This document shows positions 37,284 through 45,766 of a stretch of DNA of 64,000 nucleotides, in pieces (the stretch's first letter is position 1; each line of letters opens with the position of its first letter). A program made the translations under genes and the position numbers. The notes below the pieces were generated by a model. It was given only the letters and a program-made list of their open reading frames with translations, searched no databases and was not told the DNA's origin. Origin of the DNA: Hyphomicrobium sp. (GTDB taxonomy: Bacteria > Pseudomonadota > Alphaproteobacteria > Rhizobiales > Hyphomicrobiaceae); assembly GCA_003987725.1 (NCBI GenBank), contig RXJH01000004.1, forward strand, positions 365,372-429,371, read 5' to 3'.

Positions 37284-37313
37284 GGGCCGCTCGATGAGGG
37301 CGGCTCTTTTTTT
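37284..37313 (+). terminator. Rho-independent terminator between the DUF1192 and rcdA-like genes
   Basis: GCCGC, nine-base loop, GCGGC, with G-T and G-C extension, then seven Ts at 37307-37313. It is 220 bases past the DUF1192 stop, far for that gene's terminator. Confidence 0.7.
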
Positions 37314-37444
37314 GCATTGTCCACAGGAGCATCGGCCAGTTGGGGATACACGCCCCGTTTTGGGCGTTCTTGTTAACTATGGTGCTCTAATGTCAGTTCG
37401 TGGTAGCAGTTGCGGACGGGTAAGCGTTTGTATCGTTGAGGGTC

Positions 37445-37993
37445 ATGAGTAACGTATATCGCGTGGATGGTGCGCCTATTGGCAGCGCCACAACGGTCTC
37501 GTTCGGTGAGCGGTTTCAGTCCTCCGAACAGTTCGACCACATCTTCAAAGAGGGCATGGCGCTCGTGGAGCGCACGGCCAGCTACCTTGATGGACCAGGC
37601 CGTAAGGAAGCCAAGGATCTCGTTGGCGGCGTAGGCGTGCTCTATGCCACCGAAAGCATGCGGCTGACAACTCGGCTGCTCGACCTCGCCTCATGGCTGC
37701 TGATCCGTCGCGCATTGCGCGAGGGGGAGATCACGCCGGAAGAGGCACAGAAGAAGCGCCGCCGCGTGAAGCTCCAGGCCTTTGGCCGGCCTTCGCACGT
37801 CAAAGGTTATTCCGATCTTCCGCAGGGTCTGCAGAACCTGATCGAAGAAAGCTTCCAGCTGCACGATCGCATTTCGCAGCTCGATCGCGTCCTCACCAAG
37901 CCTTCGGCTGCCGATACGCCGGAAGCGGCCGTCAATCCGGTAGCACAGCAGGTTGGCCTGCTGGAGCGCGCGTTTGCAGGCAAATACAGCTGA
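37445..37993 (+). CDS. RcdA-like protein (DUF1465), regulator of CtrA degradation
   Basis: A 182-residue mostly helical protein of DUF1465. Blocks are VSFGERFQSSEQFDHIFKEGMALVERTASYLDG, ESMRLTTRLLDLASWLLIRRALREGE and KGYSDLPQGLQNLIEES. In Caulobacter, RcdA bridges substrates to the ClpXP adaptor set and speeds CtrA destruction. CtrA in this window carries a C-terminal AA degron, so the pair is consistent. I chose the ATG at 37445, with GAGGG just upstream. A bidirectional terminator follows. Confidence 0.85.
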   Translation: MSNVYRVDGAPIGSATTVSFGERFQSSEQFDHIFKEGMALVERTASYLDGPGRKEAKDLVGGVGVLYATESMRLTTRLLDLASWLLIRRALREGEITPEEAQKKRRRVKLQAFGRPSHVKGYSDLPQGLQNLIEESFQLHDRISQLDRVLTKPSAADTPEAAVNPVAQQVGLLERAFAGKYS

Positions 37994-38013
37994 ATTCAAG
38001 ATTTCGCGCATTG

Positions 38014-38043
38014 AAAAAGCCCGGTCTCGCGACCGGGCTTTTT
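38014..38043. terminator. Bidirectional terminator between rcdA-like gene and rpmE
   Basis: AAAAAGCCCGGTC, loop TCGC, GACCGGGCTTTTT; a perfect 13-bp stem whose outer A/T runs serve both converging genes. Confidence 0.95.
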
Positions 38044-38081
38044 GTTTATCAAGCGAGAAGCGTTCGATCGCGCTTTGGCGA

Positions 38082-38306
38082 TCAGAACATGCCCTCGAAC
38101 TTCTTCTTGAAGCGCGACAGACGGCCGCCACGGTCCATCAACTTCGCGTCGCCGCCAGTCCAGGCCGGATGCGTGTTCGGGTCGATGTCGAGGGTCAGCT
38201 TGTCGCCGGCCTTGCCATAGGTCGAATAGGTCGTGAATTCCGTTCCATCGGTCATCACCACCGTGATCTGGTGGTAATCCGGGTGAAGGTCGGCGTCTTT
38301 CTTCAT
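38082..38306 (-). CDS. rpmE: Ribosomal protein bL31
   Basis: A 74-residue L31 of the alphaproteobacterial type, starting [21 protein letters not shown] and containing HPAWTGG and [12 protein letters not shown]. No CxxC pair is present, so it is the zinc-free form. Its gene converges on the rcdA-like gene and diverges from an ABC exporter, an arrangement common in this order. Confidence 0.97.
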   Translation of the reverse strand: MKKDADLHPDYHQITVVMTDGTEFTTYSTYGKAGDKLTLDIDPNTHPAWTGGDAKLMDRGGRLSRFKKKFEGMF

Positions 38307-38581
38307 AGCCTTGGGTCCGTCTTGTAATGCGTTTTCACGGCGAAGCTCTGAAGAGCCTCGGCCCCGGTCGTTGCAAAGGGGACTGAATTGGCGGGATCTT
38401 TAGCCGAGATAAGCCCGCTAGACAAGGCCGGATCACATGCCAAACCTGGGCAAATCGTAAGGATTGGCGGCCAAAAAGCGGCCCATTGTCTCTTGAGCCC
38501 GGCTGCCTCGTGGGGCATGGTCCGGGCCGGCTTCAGGGTTGAAACATCTTGTTTCCCCGAGCTTTGGACCAAAAAAGGCCG

Positions 38582-40405
38582 ATGAGCAGCGACGTTGCAG
38601 ATCAGGGCCCCGAACGGGCTCAAACCACCGACGAGGGCACGCGACAATCGAAGCGCACGGCGCTCAAGCCGCTTCTTGCCCTCAAGCCGCTCATCCTGTC
38701 GCACAAGGGCGCCCTTTGGGGTGCAATCATTGCGCTCGTCGTCTCGGCGCTGGCGATGCTCTCCGTGCCGCTTGCCGTGCGCCGGATGATCGACAACGGC
38801 TTCGGCAGCAACGATTCGACGTTAATCAACAACTACTTCCTGACGATGATCGGCATCGGCCTCATCATCGCGATCGCCAGCCCCGCGCGGTTCTATTTCG
38901 TCAACTGGATCGGTGAACGGGTCGTTGCGGACCTCAGAACGAAGGTTTTCGCCAAGCTCGCCAAGCTCGGTCCGTCCTACTTCGATCTCAACCATTCCGG
39001 CGAGATCATGAGCCGCCTGACGGCGGACACGACGCAGATCAAGGCCGTGGCGGGTTCGGCATTGAGCCAGGCGGCGCGCAATTCGATCATGCTGATCGGC
39101 GCGCTCATCATGATGTTCATCACGAGCCCCAATCTGTCGGCGCTCGTATTTCTCGCAATCCCGATCATCGTTCTGCCGCTTGTCGGATTTGGCCGCGTCG
39201 TTCGCCGGTTGTCGCGGCAGGCTCAGGATACGCTCGGCGAGGCATCTGCCTATGCCTCCGAAAACCTCGGCGCCTACCGGACTATGCAAGCCTACGTGAA
39301 CGAGAAGACGGTCTCAGATCGGTTCTCGCGCGCCGTCGAGCGGACGTTCTCAGCGGCGCGGCGGCGGATGCTCGCGCGCGCGGCGCTGACGGGCGTTGCG
39401 ATCTTCCTCACGGTCGTCAGCGTAACAGGCGTGCTCTGGTATGGCGCTTCCGAGGTCGTCGAAGGCGACATGACCGGCGGCCGTCTCGGGCAGTTCGTGC
39501 TTTACGCGCTGTTTGCAGCCGGAGCTCTCGCCGAGTTGTCGGAAGTCTGGGGCGAGGTCAGTCAAGCGGCAGGTGCCGCGGAACGACTTTCGGAGATGAT
39601 GGCGACCGTGCCGGACATCCGTTCGCCCGACCATCCAACGCCGCTGCCGGAACCGTCGACCGGCACCATCGCATTCGAAAACGTGACGTTCGCCTATCCG
39701 ACCCATCCGGCGGAGAAGGCAATCAGCGGCGTCTCGTTCCGCGCCAATGCCGGCGAAACGCTGGCGCTCGTCGGCGCATCGGGAGCAGGCAAGACGACGA
39801 TCTTTAATCTGCTTCTGCGCTTCTACGATCCGAGCGACGGCGTCGTTCGCGTAGACGGCGTCGACGTTGCTGACGCCGATCTTGACGCGCTGCGCCGGCG
39901 TATCGCCCTCGTGCCGCAGGACGTCGCGCTCTTTGCAGATACGGTTGCCGAAAACATCCGCTACGGAACGCCCGGTGCGACGCTCTCCGAGGTTCGTCGC
40001 GCGGCGACTGCGGCTCAGGCTGACGAGTTCATTCGCCGTCTCCCCGACGGCTACAATACGAAGCTCGGTGAACGGGGCACTTCGCTTTCCGGCGGCCAGC
40101 GGCAGCGGATCGCCATTGCGCGCGCCATTCTGAAAAACGCACCGATCCTGCTGCTCGACGAAGCGACAAGCGCTCTCGATGCGGAGAGCGAAGGCGCCGT
40201 GCAGCAGGCGCTCGAAGACCTGATGGAAGGCCGGACGACCATCGTCATCGCGCACCGGCTGGCAACAGTGCAGAAAGCCGACCGTATTCTCGTCATGGAG
40301 AAAGGCCGGATCGTCGAAGCCGGCACGCATGTCGAACTGGTTCGCCGCGGTGGAATTTATGCGCACCTCGCCGAGCTGCAATTTGGGCGCGAAGCAGCCG
40401 AATAG
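38582..40405 (+). CDS. ABC exporter, fused permease/ATPase (MsbA-like)
   Basis: A 607-residue half-transporter. Six membrane helices span roughly 45-330 (e.g. GALWGAIIALVVSALAMLSV). The nucleotide domain has Walker A GASGAGKTT (K404), Q-loop VPQDVALF, signature LSGGQRQR and Walker B ILLLDEATSALD, followed by VIAHRLATV. It probably forms a homodimer that flips lipid or drug; substrate unassigned. I chose the ATG at 38582, after AAAGG, rather than an in-frame start 11 codons earlier. Confidence 0.92.
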   Translation: MSSDVADQGPERAQTTDEGTRQSKRTALKPLLALKPLILSHKGALWGAIIALVVSALAMLSVPLAVRRMIDNGFGSNDSTLINNYFLTMIGIGLIIAIASPARFYFVNWIGERVVADLRTKVFAKLAKLGPSYFDLNHSGEIMSRLTADTTQIKAVAGSALSQAARNSIMLIGALIMMFITSPNLSALVFLAIPIIVLPLVGFGRVVRRLSRQAQDTLGEASAYASENLGAYRTMQAYVNEKTVSDRFSRAVERTFSAARRRMLARAALTGVAIFLTVVSVTGVLWYGASEVVEGDMTGGRLGQFVLYALFAAGALAELSEVWGEVSQAAGAAERLSEMMATVPDIRSPDHPTPLPEPSTGTIAFENVTFAYPTHPAEKAISGVSFRANAGETLALVGASGAGKTTIFNLLLRFYDPSDGVVRVDGVDVADADLDALRRRIALVPQDVALFADTVAENIRYGTPGATLSEVRRAATAAQADEFIRRLPDGYNTKLGERGTSLSGGQRQRIAIARAILKNAPILLLDEATSALDAESEGAVQQALEDLMEGRTTIVIAHRLATVQKADRILVMEKGRIVEAGTHVELVRRGGIYAHLAELQFGREAAE

Positions 40406-40462
40406 CCTAGGCCGGTCGTTTTTTAATCAGCCTTTAATATCTGCGTGCTGATCATTGGCGCC

Positions 40463-40573
40463 ATGAGGGCTCTGACGATCATTGTCGCGCTGTTCGGCTG
40501 CTTTGTGTACGATATCTCGTACAATAACGGCGATATCATCCGTTGGCTCGCCTCCACCCTCGGCATCGCGTAG
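40463..40573 (+). CDS. Small predicted membrane protein (36 aa)
   Basis: A short frame encoding a hydrophobic start, MRALTIIVALFGCFVYDISY, then NNGDIIRWLAST and a TAG stop. It is 57 bases after the exporter stop and on the same strand. The composition is like the small single-helix proteins that occur downstream of exporter genes in rhizobia. The ribosome site is weak, so expression is unproven. Confidence 0.45.
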   Translation: MRALTIIVALFGCFVYDISYNNGDIIRWLASTLGIA

Positions 40574-40625
40574 GCGGTTGAATGGGCTTCGGCATGGCCC
40601 GCCCTCGGCGCGAAGGCGCGATCGC

Positions 40626-41654
40626 CTATCTGTTCGTCAACTTCAGCTCGATGCGGCGGTTCTTCTGGAAGGCTTCTTCCGTCAAGCCGGTATCGATCGG
40701 CGCGAACTCGCCGTAGCCCGCGGCGACGAGGCGATCGGGCGGGACACCTTTCGAGATCAGATATTTGACGACGGAGGCGGCGCGTGCCGTCGATAGTTCC
40801 CAGTTCGATGGAAACTGAGAGCGCGAGATCGGGCGGATGTCGGTGTGGCCGTTGATCTGCAACGCCCAATCGATGTCCGGCGGGATTTCCTTTTGCAGCT
40901 CGAGGATCGCCGACGCGATCTGGTCCATCGCGGCATCGCCTTCGGGCGTCAGCGTCGCCGATCCCGCGGGGAAGAGAACTTCCGATTCAAAGACGAAGCG
41001 GTCGCCCGCGATGCGGATGTCTTTCCGGTCCTTCAGAAGCTCGCTCAGGCGCCCGAAGAAATCCGAACGATAGCGCTTCAGTTCCTGCACCTGCTGCGCG
41101 AGCGCAGTATTGAGGCGGGCGCCGAGATCCTTGATGGTCTTGTCGCTCTCGGTGCTCTTCTTCTGAGACGCGTCGAGGGCGTCGCTCAGCGCGGCGATCT
41201 GGCGGCGGAGGGCGACGAGCTGCTGGTTGAGCAGATCGACTTTCGACAAAGCCTCGGCCGAAATGTTCTTCTCTTTTTCGAGATCTGAGCCGAGGGCCGC
41301 CGCACGTCCTTCCGCTGTCTTGGCGCGTTCATCCGAGCCGAGCCCGGCGCCGGTCAATTTCTCGTTCTCGGACTTGAGGGCGGAGAGGGAGGCCTGTAGT
41401 GCGGAAAGGTCGTCCTGCGCCGACTGCGACTTGCCCTTTTCGAGCGAGAGCATCGAGGTCAACTCGGTGATCTGCCGGGTCAGGCGCTGGAGCGCGGAAT
41501 CTTTCCCCGTCGACTCCTGGGCGGAGAAGTATTGGGCGATCATGAAGATCGACATCAAGAGGGTGACGACAAGAAGCAGCGTCGACAGCACGTCGACGTA
41601 GGCTGGCCAGAACTCCCCGTATTCACCGCCGCGACGGGAACGTCCGCGTGCCAT
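40626..41654 (-). CDS. OmpA/MotB-like peptidoglycan-binding protein with coiled coil
   Basis: A 342-residue inner-membrane protein. One N-terminal helix (VDVLSTLLLVVTLLMSIFMI) is followed by a long coiled coil (about 50-185) and a C-terminal OmpA-type domain from about 205 with ALQINGHTDIRPI, ELSTARAASVVKYLI and NRRIELKL. It lies five bases downstream of the MotA/ExbB-like gene. The pair resembles a stator (MotA/MotB-like) but is not next to flagellar genes. Confidence 0.88.
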   Translation of the reverse strand: MARGRSRRGGEYGEFWPAYVDVLSTLLLVVTLLMSIFMIAQYFSAQESTGKDSALQRLTRQITELTSMLSLEKGKSQSAQDDLSALQASLSALKSENEKLTGAGLGSDERAKTAEGRAAALGSDLEKEKNISAEALSKVDLLNQQLVALRRQIAALSDALDASQKKSTESDKTIKDLGARLNTALAQQVQELKRYRSDFFGRLSELLKDRKDIRIAGDRFVFESEVLFPAGSATLTPEGDAAMDQIASAILELQKEIPPDIDWALQINGHTDIRPISRSQFPSNWELSTARAASVVKYLISKGVPPDRLVAAGYGEFAPIDTGLTEEAFQKNRRIELKLTNR

Positions 41655-41659
41655 GGTCC

Positions 41660-42712
41660 TTAGACCCCGCGCTTCATGGCGTCGGCGAGGTTGCGCAGCA
41701 TATGAGCGACCTCGGCCTGGCTCTGCGCCTGCTCATCGACCCACTCGCGGACGACTTTCTGCTCCGAGCGCATCTGCGTAACGAGCTGGTTGACGCCGCG
41801 CGCAAGGTCTCGCACGTCGTCCTGTGCGGGCGTGGCTTTCGCGGGCCCCGCCGTTGCCTGATCGACGACGCGGTTGGCGAAGTCTTCGAGCGAGCGCTGC
41901 ATTTCGACGACCGCCGACAGCAGCTGGCGGTTGACGTAGTCATTGGTGTTGGCGCCAGCGCCCGAGGGCGTCAGCTCGGTAATGCCCGACAGCCATTCCT
42001 CGAGCTCGTTGTAGAACCGGTTATGGGCGTGGCTCGCTTGAAGCTCCAGGAAGCCCAGGATCAGCGATCCGGAGAGTCCAAGCAGCGATGACGAGAACGC
42101 GGTGCCCATGCCTTTCAGCGGTGCGGACAAGCCGGCTTTCAAATCGCTGAAGAGCTGAACGTTGTCGGTCGCTTTGCTATCGAGGGTATCGATGGCCTGG
42201 CCGACTGACTGGATGGTCTCGAGAAGACCCCAGAACGTGCCGAGGAGGCCGAGAAACACAAGCAGACCGACGAGGTAGCGGCCGGTATCCCGGGCTTCGT
42301 CGAGCCGCGAGCCGATCGAATCCATGAACGAGCGCATCGCCGCGGTCGACAGCGACAGCGTGCCGGTTCGATCGCGCAGCATGGTCGCCATGGGCGCGAG
42401 CAGAACGGGGCGGGCGCTGATCGACAGGCCGGGATCGGAGATGCGGAAGGCGTTGACCCAACGGATTTCAGGGTAAAGGCGGAAGACCTGGCGATAGGCG
42501 TAGACGATGCCGAGCGCCAACGTTCCGACAATCAGGCCGTTGAGCCCCGGATTGTTGAGAAACGAGCGCTGCAATTGATCGAAGAGTATCGCGGCCAGGA
42601 AGCCGACCAACGTCAAAAAGATCGTCATGCGCAGCAAAAAGACACCGGGTGGTGTCAGCCGCCGTGATACCGGCGCGAGTGCCGAAGCATCGCCCGGGCG
42701 GATCTTGGCCAT
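41660..42712 (-). CDS. MotA/TolQ/ExbB-type proton-channel-like protein
   Basis: A 350-residue protein with four or so membrane segments: FLLRMTIFLTLVGFLAAIL, LNGLIVGTLALGIVYAY, LVGLLVFLGLLGTFWGLLETI and the long FSSSLLGLSGSLILGFLELQ. The pore-like segment LVFLGLLGTFWGL corresponds to the TolQ/MotA channel helices. The C-terminal 80 residues are charged, with a conserved Q/E-rich helix. Together with the OmpA-like gene that follows it makes a two-gene operon, probably an envelope motor of unknown purpose. Confidence 0.85.
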   Translation of the reverse strand: MAKIRPGDASALAPVSRRLTPPGVFLLRMTIFLTLVGFLAAILFDQLQRSFLNNPGLNGLIVGTLALGIVYAYRQVFRLYPEIRWVNAFRISDPGLSISARPVLLAPMATMLRDRTGTLSLSTAAMRSFMDSIGSRLDEARDTGRYLVGLLVFLGLLGTFWGLLETIQSVGQAIDTLDSKATDNVQLFSDLKAGLSAPLKGMGTAFSSSLLGLSGSLILGFLELQASHAHNRFYNELEEWLSGITELTPSGAGANTNDYVNRQLLSAVVEMQRSLEDFANRVVDQATAGPAKATPAQDDVRDLARGVNQLVTQMRSEQKVVREWVDEQAQSQAEVAHMLRNLADAMKRGV

Positions 42713-42828
42713 TATTCCTCGCCCTCCGAAGCCCCGCTATCCGCCAGAACTTTACCGCAAGGCTGTCCCATCGAAAACGGGCAACTTCATGCCGAAGTCG
42801 CGGCCAGACCGCGACCATGCAGCACGAT

Positions 42829-43623
42829 TCAGGCCTTATTGATCAGATATGACCCCAAAGCTTTGTGAATAGTGGCATTGGCCGCCAGAATATTGCCAGT
42901 TTCCAGCATCTTATCGCCGCCGTTCAAATCCGTGATGAAGGCGCCCGCTTCGCGGGCGATGACGATGCCCGCGGCAACGTCCCACGGCTGAAGATTGTGC
43001 TCCCAATAGGCGTCGAACCGGCCGGCGGCGACGAACGCGAGGTCGAGGGCGGCCGAACCCGTCCGGCGGATGCCCGCGACCTCTTTCATCATCACGTCCA
43101 TTTCTTTCAGATACCGCGCGTGGCCTTCGCGGCCGCGGTGGGGGATGCCGGTCGTGATGAGCGCATCGCCGAGGTTCTTGCGTGCCGCGACGCGCAGGCG
43201 GCGGTCGTTCATGTACGCGCCTTTACCCTTTTCGGCCGTGAAAAGCTCGTCCGTCGCGGGATTGTAAATAACGCCGGCAACGAGCTGGCCTTCACGTTCG
43301 AGGCCGATAGAGACGGCGAACATCGGGTTCGAGTGCAAGAAATTGGTGGTTCCGTCGAGCGGATCGACAATCCACGTATGTGTTTTGTCGGCGCCGACGA
43401 TTTCGCCGCGCTCCTCCATCAGGAAACCGTAGGTGCCGCGGGACTTCGAGAGTTCCTTGAAGATGATGTCTTCCGCCTTGTGGTCGGCGGCGGAAACGAA
43501 ATTGGCCGGTCCCTTGATCGAGACCTGCAGATGCTCGACCTCGCCGAAATCACGAATGAGGCTGCGCCCCGCCTTGCGTGCGGCCGCGATCATGACGTTG
43601 AGGGTCGGGGATACGTTATTCAT
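42829..43623 (-). CDS. Inositol-monophosphatase-family protein (SuhB type)
   Basis: A 264-residue phosphatase of the SuhB/IMPase group. Metal-binding motifs are EERGE, WIVDPLDGTTNFLH (DPIDGT-like) and PWDVAAGIVIAREAGA near the C terminus. The usual roles are myo-inositol-1-phosphatase and, for SuhB, a ribosome/antitermination function. I start at MNNVSPTLN; the open frame before it lacks homology. Confidence 0.93.
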   Translation of the reverse strand: MNNVSPTLNVMIAAARKAGRSLIRDFGEVEHLQVSIKGPANFVSAADHKAEDIIFKELSKSRGTYGFLMEERGEIVGADKTHTWIVDPLDGTTNFLHSNPMFAVSIGLEREGQLVAGVIYNPATDELFTAEKGKGAYMNDRRLRVAARKNLGDALITTGIPHRGREGHARYLKEMDVMMKEVAGIRRTGSAALDLAFVAAGRFDAYWEHNLQPWDVAAGIVIAREAGAFITDLNGGDKMLETGNILAANATIHKALGSYLINKA

Positions 43624-43703
43624 TTCATTGGTCCGGACGGCCGCAAGAAGGGGAGTGCCGGGCTCTAACGGCTCTTGCACCGGGTGGCAAGGCGACTGAA
43701 AGG

Positions 43704-44795
43704 CTACGGCGCTTCGGCCATGCCGGTGTCGACCCGAATGCGGTCGCTCCAGGCCGATGCCTCTGCCTCCGCTTTCTGGCGGTCGGCTTTCGGCATTTTG
43801 GCAATCAGATCGTCGAGCGTCTTGTCGTCGAAGCCGCCCTTTTTGGCGATCAGCCGCCACTTGGCTCCTTCGACCGGATCCTTCTTTACCTTGATGCCGT
43901 CGAGGTAAATGTAGGCCATGCGGTTCTGGGCGCCGACGATCCCCTTGTCGGCCGCGGCTTTCATCAGGATCGGAATTTTGGGTTCGTCTTTCGTCAGGCC
44001 CATGCCCTGGATAAGGCGCACGGCGTAATCGTACTGGGCCTCGGGATAGCCCTGCTCGGCGGCGCGGGAGAGCCATCGTGCGGCCTCTAGCGCGTCCGCA
44101 TTGGTGCCCGTTCCGGTCTGGTAAAGCTCGGCGAGGTCGTATTGGGCCTGCGCCAAGCCTTTTTCCGCGGCGTAGCGGATGTGCTGGAAGGCGCGAATGG
44201 GGTTTTCGGGCTTGCCGTCGCCTTTGAGGAAAAGCAGGCCGAGATTGTAGTTGGCTTCGGCCTGGCCGGTCAGCGCGGCTTTTTCGAAGAAATCAGCGGC
44301 AGCTTTGCGATCCTTCTTCACGCCGCGGCCTTCGGCGTAGGAGATGCCGAGCGCGAAGGTGCCTTGGATGTCGCCCATGTCGGAGGCGCGCTTGTAGTAT
44401 TCAAAGGCTTTCCGGTCGTCCTTCTGGACGCCGAGACCTTCCGTGTAGATGCGCGCGATCAGCGTGTTGGCTTGTGGCTCGCCACGCGCGGCTGCTTCCT
44501 CGGCGAGCTTCAGAGCGGTCAGATACTGGCCCTGATCGAAGGCCGTGTAAGCAGCGTCGTCACCGGTCGCCGGCACCGTCGATGGAATCGATTTTCGAAT
44601 GTCGGTCCTTCCGTCCTGCGCCGGTGCCGCGGATTGAGCGGGCTTCTTCGGCGACGGGGCGAGCTTCGGAACCGGCGTTTCCGTTTCCCTCGTGATCCAC
44701 GAGCTGTTGTCGGCCATCAGCGGCGCGCCGACGGCCACTCCGAAGAGCGCCGACAGCGCGAGGGAAACTGCGAATTTAGCGGCGCGCCCGATCAT
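43704..44795 (-). CDS. Sel1-repeat secreted protein
   Basis: A 363-residue protein with a signal peptide (GRAAKFAVSLALSALFGVAVGAP), a Pro/Lys/Ala-rich linker and then at least five Sel1 repeats, e.g. ANTLIARIYTEGLGVQKDDRKAFEYY and GTFALGISYAEGRGVKKDRKAAADFF. Sel1 repeats are helical protein-interaction modules. The final part is KADRQKAEAEASAW. It overlaps the next gene by four bases (ATGA). Confidence 0.88.
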   Translation of the reverse strand: MIGRAAKFAVSLALSALFGVAVGAPLMADNSSWITRETETPVPKLAPSPKKPAQSAAPAQDGRTDIRKSIPSTVPATGDDAAYTAFDQGQYLTALKLAEEAAARGEPQANTLIARIYTEGLGVQKDDRKAFEYYKRASDMGDIQGTFALGISYAEGRGVKKDRKAAADFFEKAALTGQAEANYNLGLLFLKGDGKPENPIRAFQHIRYAAEKGLAQAQYDLAELYQTGTGTNADALEAARWLSRAAEQGYPEAQYDYAVRLIQGMGLTKDEPKIPILMKAAADKGIVGAQNRMAYIYLDGIKVKKDPVEGAKWRLIAKKGGFDDKTLDDLIAKMPKADRQKAEAEASAWSDRIRVDTGMAEAP

Positions 44796-45511
44796 TTCGC
44801 GGGCTCCGGAATTCTTAGGGCCTCGGAAAATTGACGAATTTCAGAAGCGACCGTTTCCGCGCTATCTGCGGACGTGAGGCGCACGGCGACGAAGTCTGCG
44901 CCTGCTGCGGCGAGGGAATGCGCGGCGTCCGGATTATCGACGTCGAAGGCGACGCAGGGAATTTCGAACACTTCGCTCCACCATGAGACGAGATCGAGCT
45001 GGCGCTCGGCGGCGCGTTCCCGGTCTTCGACGTGAGGCGGAACGCCGAAGGCGACGTAATCCGCGCCCGCTTCCGCCACTTCCATAGCGTCGTGACGGCT
45101 GCGCCCGGCATCGACGCCAATGATCAGGCCTGGCGCGACCGCCTGCTTCAAAGTTTTGAACTCGCGGACGATTTCACGCGACCAAGGCAGGTGGACGCCG
45201 TCGGCGCCGAGTTTCGTCGCCTCGTTAAGGCTCGACGCGATGAGGACCGCGATATTCCTTTTCTGAGCCTCAGCAATAAGCGTGCGCGCAGTTGCATCGT
45301 CGAGAATGGAGCCTTCTGAAGGTCGAATGAGAATGCTTGCGACCGGCGCGGCGTCGCACGCGGCCCTCAGCACGCTCGCCGTGTGCGCTGCGGTAGATCC
45401 CGCTTCGATCTCGAAATCTAGATAAAGGCTGGTGGCGCTCGACACGCGATAAGGCTCCGGTTCAGGCCCGCTCTTCAAAGCCGATTGCGGCGGAAACAAG
45501 AACGGGTGCAT
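44792..45511 (-). CDS. ThiE/TenI-like TIM-barrel protein
   Basis: A 239-residue protein with a ThiE/TenI-type TIM barrel: ASILIRPSEG, GADGVHLPWSREI (canonical ThiE has GVHLGQED here), IIGVDAGRSRHDA, and YVAFGVPPHVEDRE where ThiE has its phosphate-binding GPVFPTxTK-like loop. Both signature loops are altered, so thiamine phosphate synthase activity is doubtful. It overlaps the upstream Sel1 gene by four bases, implying a shared transcript. Confidence 0.75.
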   Translation of the reverse strand: MHPFLFPPQSALKSGPEPEPYRVSSATSLYLDFEIEAGSTAAHTASVLRAACDAAPVASILIRPSEGSILDDATARTLIAEAQKRNIAVLIASSLNEATKLGADGVHLPWSREIVREFKTLKQAVAPGLIIGVDAGRSRHDAMEVAEAGADYVAFGVPPHVEDRERAAERQLDLVSWWSEVFEIPCVAFDVDNPDAAHSLAAAGADFVAVRLTSADSAETVASEIRQFSEALRIPEPAK

Positions 45512-45766
45512 TCAAGGTGTGTGGCAACGTGGTTTCCCGCCTTGGGTCGCAGCAATCGCGGCTATACTCAAGACGATTCGAGTTTTCTTGGTCACAGACC
45601 GGTTTTTTCGCCGGATTCCGCGCCTTGCGCAGTTTACCAACGAGGGGGGACGGGCGATGGTTGCCCATCTCTGAGTTTCGGCGTTTTTCCGCCAACTTGA
45701 GGGCTCACGTAGTGTCGGCAACGCTGGCATTCGCCGCGCCTCTCGCCTATCGGAGCCAAACGGGGA

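Larger units (their letters stand above)
37065..37444. other. Intergenic region between the DUF1192 and rcdA-like genes
   Basis: About 380 bases. Its middle holds a small hairpin (37241-37256) and then a hairpin with a T-run (37284-37313), listed separately. The last 100 bases before rcdA are AT-richer and hold a TTAAC element near 37374. Confidence 0.6.

Noticed and set aside
40626-42712. Zorya-type antiphage system (ZorA/ZorB-like proteins)
   Set aside because: The pair has the right domain types, but no helicase, nuclease or other Zorya effector gene is adjacent; the neighbours are ordinary housekeeping genes.
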